Assembly (NCBI GenBank): GCA_037968855.1
Contig: JBBKWH010000105.1
Coordinates: forward strand, 1 to 12,099
Direction: 5' to 3'
Length of the DNA: 12,099 nucleotides
Source of the DNA: JBBKWH01 sp037968855
GTDB lineage: Bacteria > Pseudomonadota > Gammaproteobacteria > Pseudomonadales > Moraxellaceae
Part shown: piece after piece, positions 6,626 to 12,099 of the stretch
Layout of the letters: each line of letters opens with the position of its first letter
How positions within the stretch are numbered: the first letter of the stretch is position 1
Notes under the pieces: generated by a model
Database searches by the model: none
The model's input: the letters and a program-made list of their open reading frames with translations, nothing else
Told to the model about the DNA's origin: nothing
Program-made: the position numbers and the translations under genes

Positions 6626-7249
6626 ATGCGTCAACTTTATAACCAGTATGTCTTTCCACACATTCTAGATCGCGTCATGCGGGTGGATAGCTTGACGGAT
6701 GCGCGTCGTCAATTGCTGGCATCCGTTCAAGGCCACGTGGTCGAGATTGGCTTTGGCACAGGGTTAAACTTACCGTTTTATGGCCCAGATGTATTAAGTC
6801 TGACCACTGTTGATCCTAGCGAGGGCAATACCAAGCTAGCTGATGGCCGTATCAATCAGGTGGATTTTCCGGTGATGCAAAAGCTGCTGTCGGCAGAGAC
6901 CTTGCCGTTTAAAGATGCCAGTGTCGATGCTGTGGTGTCGACATGGACGCTGTGCAGCATTCCCAACGTCGAACAGGCATTGCAAGAAATTCGTCGAATT
7001 TTAAAGCCAAACGGGGTGTTTCATTTTGTTGAGCATGCTTTATCGCCCCATGACAAAACGGCCATGTGGCAGCATCGCTTGACCCCGATTCAAAAGGTAG
7101 TGGCCGATGGCTGTCATTTGGATCGTGACATGGTGGCGTTGATCGAAGCGGCAGGTTTTACGTGGATTGAAAAAAAAGGTTTTGATGCGGCAGGTGTACC
7201 AAAAATTGGCCGTTATATGGTGATGGGTCGCGCCATGCCAAAAGTCTAA
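6626..7249 (+). CDS. Class I SAM-dependent methyltransferase, METTL7-like
   Basis: A 207-residue Rossmann-fold methyltransferase. Motif I VVEIGFGTGLNLPFY (38-52) binds SAM. DPS (63-65) ends strand 2 with the acidic residue, STWTLCSIPNVEQALQEIRRILKPNG (105-130) is the motif II/III region of the Methyltransf_11 type, and FVEHALS (134-140), MWQH (147-150), TPIQKVVADGCHLDRD (153-168) follow the pattern I know from METTL7/TMT1-type proteins. The animal relatives methylate thiols; the substrate of bacterial ones is not settled, so I give no function. I chose ATG 6626, with GAGAG seven bases upstream. An ATG at 6494 is in frame but would place the pnt terminator inside the coding sequence and adds 44 residues without family resemblance. 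It has no obvious partner among its neighbours. Confidence 0.85.
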   Translation: MRQLYNQYVFPHILDRVMRVDSLTDARRQLLASVQGHVVEIGFGTGLNLPFYGPDVLSLTTVDPSEGNTKLADGRINQVDFPVMQKLLSAETLPFKDASVDAVVSTWTLCSIPNVEQALQEIRRILKPNGVFHFVEHALSPHDKTAMWQHRLTPIQKVVADGCHLDRDMVALIEAAGFTWIEKKGFDAAGVPKIGRYMVMGRAMPKV

Positions 7250-7373
7250 AGCCGATCATGGCTGTGGGTGGTTTTGCGTCGGCGAATGGAGGTTTGAAGG
7301 CAAAGGCCACGCGAACTCCATCATTTCTGCTACAGTTTGCGCTATCTTCAATGGCGCATAAAAGGTGCATCGC

Positions 7374-7574
7374 ATGGCTTTACGTTGGACTGATTCGTTA
7401 GAGATTGCATTGGGATTGATCGATGCTCATCCAAATGTTGATCCCAAAACCATTCGCTTTACCGACCTGCATCGTTGGGTCTGTGCCTTGCCTGAATTTG
7501 AGGACGAGCCAAACCGTTCTAATGAGCGGGTGCTGGAAGCGATTCAGATGAACTGGATTGATGAGGCGGACTAA
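7374..7574 (+). CDS. iscX: Fe-S cluster assembly protein IscX
   Basis: A 66-residue acidic protein, the same length as E. coli IscX (YfhJ) and colinear with it: LRWTDSLEIALGL, DAHPNVDPKTIRFTDLHRWV, LPEF, SNERVLEAIQMNWIDEA. IscX is a small winged-helix-like protein that binds iron and the cysteine desulfurase IscS and tunes cluster synthesis. AAGG (7362-7365) lies eight bases before ATG 7374. In Pseudomonas and E. coli it ends the isc operon directly after fdx. Here no isc gene precedes it within the window, and the gene upstream is a methyltransferase 124 bp away. An inverted repeat lies in that gap; I see no convincing IscR site. Confidence 0.95.
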   Translation: MALRWTDSLEIALGLIDAHPNVDPKTIRFTDLHRWVCALPEFEDEPNRSNERVLEAIQMNWIDEAD

Positions 7575-7627
7575 TTGCATCGCTTGACTGGTCGGAGGGT
7601 TCCCCTATCTTTAGGCACCCAGTCCGG

Positions 7628-7633
7628 TATAAT
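7628..7633 (+). promoter_or_regulatory. -10 box of the ndk promoter
   Basis: A perfect TATAAT lies 48 bp before the ndk ATG, in the 107-bp gap after iscX. The -35 region is poor (ctatct at 17 bp spacing). The expected leader is about 40 nt. Confidence 0.55.
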
Positions 7634-7681
7634 ACGCTGCAAATTTTCACCGTTTCTTTAGTGCAACCTCTGGAGCCTCTC

Positions 7682-8113
7682 ATGGCCGTTGAACGTACCC
7701 TGTCTATTGTTAAGCCTGACGCAGTGGGCAAAAACCACATTGGCGATATCTTCAGCCGCTTCGAAAAAGCCGGTCTGAAAATCGTTGCGACCAAAATGAA
7801 GCATTTGTCTAAAGCAGATGCTGAAGGCTTTTATGCAGAACACAAAGAGCGTGGCTTCTTTAACGATCTGGTTGGCTTCATGACTTCAGGTCCTGTTGTT
7901 GTGTCTGTGCTTGAAGGCGAAAACGCTGTTTTGGCGCATCGCGACGTATTAGGTGCAACCAACCCTAAAGACGCAGCACCAGGCACGATCCGTGCTGACT
8001 TTGCCACCAGCATCGACGAAAACGCCGGTCATGGTTCAGATTCTGTTGCCTCTGCTGAGCGCGAAATTGCGTACTTCTTTGACGCAAGCGAAATCTGCCC
8101 TCGTACTCGTTAA
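7682..8113 (+). CDS. ndk: Nucleoside diphosphate kinase
   Basis: A 143-residue protein, the same length as E. coli Ndk, that transfers the gamma phosphate of ATP to other nucleoside diphosphates through a phospho-histidine intermediate. The start ERTLSIVKPDAV (4-15) is canonical. NDLVGFMTSGPVVVSVLEGENAV, HRDVLGATNP (87-95), GTIRADFA (101-108), and the active-site stretch NAGHGSDSV (115-122) with catalytic His117 follow, and the chain ends FDASEICPRTR. GGAG (7672-7675) lies six bases before ATG 7682; a GTG upstream at 7661 would lack this site. Own -10 box and own terminator suggest a single-gene unit between iscX and rlmN. Confidence 0.98.
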   Translation: MAVERTLSIVKPDAVGKNHIGDIFSRFEKAGLKIVATKMKHLSKADAEGFYAEHKERGFFNDLVGFMTSGPVVVSVLEGENAVLAHRDVLGATNPKDAAPGTIRADFATSIDENAGHGSDSVASAEREIAYFFDASEICPRTR

Positions 8114-8132
8114 TTCGGGTCGTTGCTGATTG

Positions 8133-8176
8133 AAAACCGGATGTCTTTAGGGGCGTCCGGTTTTGCTGTTTTTTTT
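8133..8176 (+). terminator. Intrinsic terminator after ndk
   Basis: AAAACCGGATGTC (8133-8145) pairs with GGCGTCCGGTTTT (8152-8164) over 13 positions including two G-U pairs, around a six-base loop. The 3' arm enters TTTT and, after a short break, an eight-base T run (8169-8176). It lies 19 bases after the ndk stop. Only 22 bases separate the T run from the rlmN start. Confidence 0.85.
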
Positions 8177-8198
8177 AGACCATTGATTTGAGAGCAAG

Positions 8199-9500
8199 AT
8201 GACCCTCACTGATTCAATCGCTTCAACCGTGATCAGCACAGATGCCATGACTGAGGCCAATTCCCTGCCGCAAGCAGATGTACCTTCGGCATCGCCGTCT
8301 GCATCTGTTTGCGAGAGTGAAGCACGCTCGTCCGCACCAGCCAAAACCAATCTATTGGGCTTAAGCCGCCATCAGCTTGAGCAGTTTTTTGAGCAGATTG
8401 GCGAAAAGAAATTTCGTGCAACTCAAGTGATGAAATGGATTCATCAATTTGGTGTGACGGACTTTGAGCAGATGACCAACCTATCGGGGAAGTTGCGCGC
8501 CCGTTTAAGTGAGTTAGCCTGCGCCGATGCGCCAGAAGTGGTGCATAAACAATTCTCGCAAGATGGCACCCGTAAGTGGGTATTTCGCGTTGGTGAAGGC
8601 GCAGGCTCGCTGGTCGAAACCGTGTTGATTCCGGCGGATGACAAAACCGGCGCGCGTAAGACCTTGTGTATCTCTAGCCAAGTCGGTTGTGCCTTGGACT
8701 GTAGCTTTTGTAGTACCGGCAAGCAGGGCTTTCAGCGTGATTTGACTCCTGCCGAAATTATCGGTCAGTTGTGGGTGGCCAATCAGTCATATATGGAAGA
8801 TGTACCCGTTGGTGACCGCACCCGCACCGTGACCAATGTGGTGATGATGGGCATGGGTGAGCCGTTGCTGAACTTTCAGCCAGTGGTGGATTCGATGCGT
8901 ATCATGCTGGACGATTTTGCCTATGGCATGTCCAAGCGCCGTGTGACCTTGTCCACATCCGGCGTCGTACCGATGATGGATCGCTTGGGCGAAGAAATTG
9001 ATGTGGCACTCGCGATTTCGTTGCACGCACCGAACGATGAGCTGCGTAACGAGTTGGTGCCAATCAATAAAAAATATCCATTGGCCGAATTAATTGCAGC
9101 AGCACAACGTTACTTGGCACGTAATAATGGCCTAGAAAGCGCACGCAAACATGTCACCATCGAATATGTCATGCTAGAAGACGTCAACGATTCGCCCGAA
9201 CAAGCCAAACAACTCGTACAGCTTTTGCGTGATTTGCCAAGTAAGATCAATCTGATCCCATTTAATCCGTTTCCGCATGCACCCTATGGTCGTTCCAGCC
9301 GCAATCGTATTATGGCATTCCAAAAAATCGTGTCTGATGCAGGCTATGTCTGTACAGTCCGTATGACCCGTGGCGACGATATTGATGCAGCATGTGGTCA
9401 GTTGGTCGGTAATGTGGCAGATCGGACACGACGCGCTGAACGTTGGAAACAAAAGGTCAGTGCTCAGAATCCGACTGAAATCATTCGGACACGAGGCTAG
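8199..9500 (+). CDS. rlmN: Dual-specificity RNA methyltransferase RlmN (23S rRNA A2503 / tRNA A37)
   Basis: Radical-SAM enzyme that makes 2-methyladenosine at A2503 of 23S rRNA and at position 37 of some tRNAs. The 4Fe-4S motif CALDCSFC has Cys164, Cys168 and Cys171. The two catalytic cysteines expected from E. coli (118 and 355) correspond to Cys157 in TLCISSQVGC and Cys399 in DAACGQL. Also present are MMGMGEPLLN (216-225), VTLSTSGVVP (249-258), ISLHAPND (273-280) and NLIPFNPFPH (351-360). At 433 residues it is about 50 longer than E. coli RlmN, owing to a Ser/Ala/Pro-rich N-terminal extension (1-50) without recognisable fold. GAGAG lies four bases before ATG 8199, which is close; Met17 (8247) is an alternative. 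It heads a tight cluster with pilW and rodZ. Confidence 0.97.
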   Translation: MTLTDSIASTVISTDAMTEANSLPQADVPSASPSASVCESEARSSAPAKTNLLGLSRHQLEQFFEQIGEKKFRATQVMKWIHQFGVTDFEQMTNLSGKLRARLSELACADAPEVVHKQFSQDGTRKWVFRVGEGAGSLVETVLIPADDKTGARKTLCISSQVGCALDCSFCSTGKQGFQRDLTPAEIIGQLWVANQSYMEDVPVGDRTRTVTNVVMMGMGEPLLNFQPVVDSMRIMLDDFAYGMSKRRVTLSTSGVVPMMDRLGEEIDVALAISLHAPNDELRNELVPINKKYPLAELIAAAQRYLARNNGLESARKHVTIEYVMLEDVNDSPEQAKQLVQLLRDLPSKINLIPFNPFPHAPYGRSSRNRIMAFQKIVSDAGYVCTVRMTRGDDIDAACGQLVGNVADRTRRAERWKQKVSAQNPTEIIRTRG

Positions 9501-9501
9501 T

Positions 9502-10365
9502 GTGAAAAAAAATACAGTGCGTTTCATGATGTTGAACACGACATTGCAGACCACATCCCAATGGATGTTACGCATTGCTTTAGCATCATTGGTTGGCTCG
9601 ACGCTGATCATGGCTGGATGTCAAACCGTGACCACAGCACCCAGCGGTACAGCCAAGGATCCAGAGCAAGCAGCGCGTACCCGTACCGCAATTGCCGCGG
9701 AGTACATCAAAAAAGGTGATTTAGATACCGCCAAACGCCATTTAGAGCAAGCCTTAACTGCCGATCCGCGCTCGGCAGAAGCCAGCAACATGATGGGTAT
9801 TTTGCTCCAGCAAGAGGGTAGTCCGATCAACGTCAAACGGGCTGAAGACTACTACAAGCGCGCGATTTCGCTCAAAGAAGATTTTGCCCAAGCGCATAAC
9901 AACTACGGCGTATACCTGTCGAGCAACAAGCGCTATGCCGATGCCATGAAGCAGTTTGAAGTGGCGGGTTCGACCTTGGGCTATGATGGCCGTGCCTCAG
10001 CATTAGAAAACCTAGGCCGTACCGCGCTGATGATCAACGATAATGTGCGCGCACAGTCTGCTTTTGAGCAAGCCACCAATACAGACCGCAACTTGGCGGT
10101 GTCTCATTTTGAGCTGGCGGAGTTGTACCTTGATCAAGGTAAAGTCTCAATGGCGTCGGCGCGTTACAACCAATATCTCAAGTTGGTCGGTGGTCAACCC
10201 AAGGCCGCACGTGCGCTATGGGTTGGTATGCGCTTGGCGCGTTTGCAACAAAACGGTGAGCGCTTACAAGAACTGGCGGATCAACTGCAACGTGTTTATC
10301 CGGACAGTGACGAATACAAACGTTATCTTATGATTCGACAAACTCCAGGTGCGGCATGGAAATAA
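9502..10365 (+). CDS. pilW: Type IV pilus biogenesis/stability lipoprotein PilW (PilF)
   Basis: A 287-residue TPR lipoprotein, the pilotin that helps secretin PilQ reach and assemble in the outer membrane. A hydrophobic signal (about 24-37) ends in the lipobox IMAGC with the lipidated Cys at residue 40. Five to six TPR-like helical pairs follow, including AAEYIKKGDLDTAKRHLEQAL, ASNMMGILLQQEG, AHNNYGVYLSSNKRYADAMKQF and AVSHFELAELYLDQGK. The start is uncertain. GTG 9502 has GAGG five bases upstream and begins one base after the rlmN stop. ATG 9526 and ATG 9565 are possible, the last giving a compact signal MLRIALAS, but neither has a visible binding site. The gap of one base to rlmN and the 10-bp overlap with rodZ argue for one transcript. 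The rlmN-pilF-rodZ order is the one known from Pseudomonas. Confidence 0.93.
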   Translation: MKKNTVRFMMLNTTLQTTSQWMLRIALASLVGSTLIMAGCQTVTTAPSGTAKDPEQAARTRTAIAAEYIKKGDLDTAKRHLEQALTADPRSAEASNMMGILLQQEGSPINVKRAEDYYKRAISLKEDFAQAHNNYGVYLSSNKRYADAMKQFEVAGSTLGYDGRASALENLGRTALMINDNVRAQSAFEQATNTDRNLAVSHFELAELYLDQGKVSMASARYNQYLKLVGGQPKAARALWVGMRLARLQQNGERLQELADQLQRVYPDSDEYKRYLMIRQTPGAAWK

Positions 10366-11177
10366 ACTCAAATAGCAATGCCCCCACCGGACAAGGCTTG
10401 CCTCTTGGCAACGGCCAAAAACCCGGTGAGCGTTTACGTCAGGTGCGACTCTCGCAAAAACGAGATTTGGTGGATATTGCCCGTGAACTGAATATTCCAG
10501 AACGGCAGTTAGTGGCTGTTGAGGCCGATGATTACAAGTCGTTGCCAGAGCCTGCTTTTGTCAAAGGCTATTTGCGTAGCTATGCCCGTTTGTTGGGTGT
10601 TGATGCCAATGCATTGGTTGCACGATTTGACGAGATCTATACCAGCGATACCGGACGACCCAGTCAACACACTTTGACCGATTCGCCTTTACGTCCGTTG
10701 GCTCGCCTGCATCGCACCCGCAATCGTCAAAACTGGAAGTGGCTGGTCTGGGTCTTTTTGATTTTGTTGGGTATGAGTGTGATCTATGGCTTATATGCTT
10801 ATTTGAAGCGTAGCCAAAGTGACGCCGCTGTGGTGAGCAGTGAGCAGGTGGTTGAGCCAGCGGTTGCCGTGCCAGTCTCTACTGCGCCAGCCCCTGTGCA
10901 AGTGCAGACCTTGCCGATTGCACAAGCCAGCAGTGCCGACCGTTTGCAGATTCAACTGGGCAAAAATGCCGAGGTGTTGATTAAAGATGGTAAAGGCAAG
11001 ACCTTGATGTCGGGGCAGCAAACCACGGGACAGCCTTTGGTGATTGAAGGCACGTCACCGTTTGGCATTACCCTGCCAGATGCCACTGCGGTCAGTAGCT
11101 TGAGCCTAAACGGCGAAACCATTGATGTGAAGCCTTATACCGTCAATGGACGGGCCGAATTTCGCTTGTCGCGTTAA
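10356..11177 (+). CDS. rodZ: Cytoskeleton protein RodZ (HTH, one membrane segment, DUF4115)
   Basis: Bitopic inner-membrane protein that ties MreB to the cell-wall elongation machinery. The N-terminal Cro-like helix-turn-helix of the RodZ type runs from about 23 to 92: GERLRQVRLSQKRDLVDIA, then NIPERQLVAVEADDYKSLPEPAFVKGYLRSYARLLGVD. A basic stretch (116-126) precedes one membrane segment WLVWVFLILLGMSVIYGLYAYL (129-150). A Val/Pro/Ala-rich periplasmic linker (158-195) leads to a C-terminal DUF4115-like beta domain (196-273). At 273 residues it is shorter than E. coli RodZ (337), mainly in the linker. The usual SW(V/I) tryptophan of DUF4115 is replaced by the NAEVLI stretch. It starts inside pilW (10-bp overlap), with AGG six bases before ATG. 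Confidence 0.93.
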   Translation: MEINSNSNAPTGQGLPLGNGQKPGERLRQVRLSQKRDLVDIARELNIPERQLVAVEADDYKSLPEPAFVKGYLRSYARLLGVDANALVARFDEIYTSDTGRPSQHTLTDSPLRPLARLHRTRNRQNWKWLVWVFLILLGMSVIYGLYAYLKRSQSDAAVVSSEQVVEPAVAVPVSTAPAPVQVQTLPIAQASSADRLQIQLGKNAEVLIKDGKGKTLMSGQQTTGQPLVIEGTSPFGITLPDATAVSSLSLNGETIDVKPYTVNGRAEFRLSR

Positions 11178-11193
11178 CCCATGTGCGTGCCTG

Positions 11194-11210
11194 ACGCCAG
11201 TTGGCGTTTT
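11194..11210 (+). terminator. Weak hairpin between rodZ and ispG
   Basis: ACGCC (11194-11198) pairs with GGCGT (11203-11207) around a four-base loop, followed by TTTT counted from the stem end. The stem is short and the T run only four long, so termination would be partial; it may just lower ispG readthrough. Confidence 0.35.
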
Positions 11211-11249
11211 AGGTGATGTCATTGAGATGCAAAGTGAGTAGAACCGATC

Positions 11250-12099
11250 ATGCATGACAGTCCAATTCAGCGTCGTTTGACTCGTAAGATCCGTGTGGGA
11301 TCGGTGTTTGTGGGTGGTGATGCACCGATTACCGTGCAAACCATGACCAATACCGAAACCTGCGATGTCGCAGCAACTGTGGCGCAAATTAACCGTTGTG
11401 TCGATGCGGGTGCAGACATTGTGCGTGTCTCGGTGCCCAGTATGGAGGCAGCAGCGGCCTTTGGTGAGATTCGGAAGCAAGTGGCAGTGCCGTTGGTGGC
11501 CGACATTCACTTTGACCATAAGATTGCCTTGGCAGTGGCGGACTTTGGCGCTGACTGTCTACGGATTAACCCCGGTAATATTGGCAGCGAAGACAAAATC
11601 CGCGAAGTGGTTGCGGCAGCACGTCATCATGGCATTTCGATGCGGATTGGCGTCAATGCAGGCTCGCTAGAAAAAGACTTGCAGATGAAGTACGGCGAGC
11701 CGACTGGGGAAGCGCTGCTTGAATCGGCCATGCGCCATATTGAGATTTTAGACCGCTTAAATTTTCATGAGTTTAAAGTCTCGGTCAAAGCCAGCAATGT
11801 GTTTTTGACCCTCGATGCCTATCGCTTGCTGTCTAAGCAAATCGACAATCCGCTGCATTTGGGCGTGACCGAAGCCGGTGTGTTTCGCTCCGGTACGGTC
11901 AAGTCGGCGATTGCCATGGGTGGGTTGTTGTTAGATGGCATTGGCGATACGTTGCGGGTCAGTCTGGCCGCCGAGCCAGAAGACGAAGTGAAGATCGGCT
12001 TTGATATTTTAAAGTCGTTAAACATTCGCTCCAATGGCATTAACTTTATTGCCTGCCCAAGCTGCTCGCGGCAAGAGTTTGATGTGATTCGGGTGATGA
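11250..12099 (+). CDS. ispG: 4-hydroxy-3-methylbut-2-en-1-yl diphosphate synthase IspG, cut by right window edge
   Basis: Fe-S enzyme of the MEP isoprenoid pathway that converts methylerythritol cyclodiphosphate to HMBPP. The first 283 residues are visible. The TIM-barrel part shows RRLTRKIRVGSVFVGGDAPITVQTMTNTETCDV, GADIVRVSVP (54-63), PLVADIHFDHKIAL (81-94), DCLRINPGNIGS (102-113), MRIGVNAGSLE (131-141), FKVSVKASNV (175-184), and HLGVTEAG (203-210). The first two cluster cysteines are in NFIACPSCSRQEFDVI (Cys269 and Cys272); the third cysteine and the glutamate ligand lie beyond the edge. ATG 11250 matches the usual family start; the purine-rich GTGAG before it is rather far (about 11 bases), so translation initiation may be modest. 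It is 72 bp after rodZ, an order shared with Pseudomonas, and may be read through from it. Confidence 0.97.
   Translation, partial: MHDSPIQRRLTRKIRVGSVFVGGDAPITVQTMTNTETCDVAATVAQINRCVDAGADIVRVSVPSMEAAAAFGEIRKQVAVPLVADIHFDHKIALAVADFGADCLRINPGNIGSEDKIREVVAAARHHGISMRIGVNAGSLEKDLQMKYGEPTGEALLESAMRHIEILDRLNFHEFKVSVKASNVFLTLDAYRLLSKQIDNPLHLGVTEAGVFRSGTVKSAIAMGGLLLDGIGDTLRVSLAAEPEDEVKIGFDILKSLNIRSNGINFIACPSCSRQEFDVIRVM

Noticed and set aside
7575..7627. GACTGG/CCAGTC inverted repeat between iscX and ndk as a terminator
   Set aside because: The arms are short, the loop is long and there is no T run after it; the following TATAAT marks this as promoter region.
9174..9611. 145-codon minus-strand frame opposite the rlmN/pilW junction
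   Set aside because: Its length is explained by codon usage of the overlapping real genes; product is Cys/His-rich without motif, and no start signal is seen.

Overview
The window reads as a chromosomal segment of a gammaproteobacterium, most likely in the Pseudomonadales (Moraxellaceae/Pseudomonas side). The arguments are the gene order iscX-ndk-rlmN-pilW(pilF)-rodZ-ispG, which is the order I know from Pseudomonas-type genomes, the transhydrogenase split into three genes (pntAA, pntAB, pntB), and a type IV pilus pilotin. I cannot name the genus. Base composition looks even along the window, roughly balanced between GC and AT by eye (not computed).

Left part, minus strand (1-3286). The window opens inside a gene read leftwards whose N-terminal 271 residues look like the start of a type III (Mod-type) adenine-specific DNA methyltransferase; the catalytic part lies beyond the left edge. 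Next to it is a complete tRNA-Pro(GGG) gene with its own promoter and an intrinsic terminator, pointing towards the methyltransferase gene. Then come dusA (tRNA dihydrouridine synthase A) and an EamA/DMT-family membrane transporter.

Middle part, plus strand (3287-6531). A 263-bp divergent intergenic region with several dyads, and a terminator-like hairpin in the leader, precedes pntAA-pntAB-pntB. These encode the proton-translocating NAD(P) transhydrogenase, which couples the proton gradient to NADPH formation. The operon ends at a strong intrinsic terminator.

Right part, plus strand (6626-12099). A METTL7-like SAM methyltransferase is followed by iscX, ndk with its own TATAAT box and terminator, then a tight rlmN-pilW-rodZ cluster (1-nt gap, then a 10-nt overlap) and ispG, which runs off the right edge. 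The mix is housekeeping: iron-sulfur assembly (iscX), nucleotide balance (ndk), two Fe-S enzymes that would use such clusters (rlmN, ispG), type IV pilus assembly, cell shape and isoprenoid synthesis.

Most of the window is ordinary core genome. The points that merit a second look are the restriction-modification gene beside the tRNA 3' end (possible island boundary), the unusual N-terminal domain of that methyltransferase, iscX standing apart from the rest of the isc genes, and the hairpin in the pntAA leader. I see no convincing undescribed multi-gene system inside the window.
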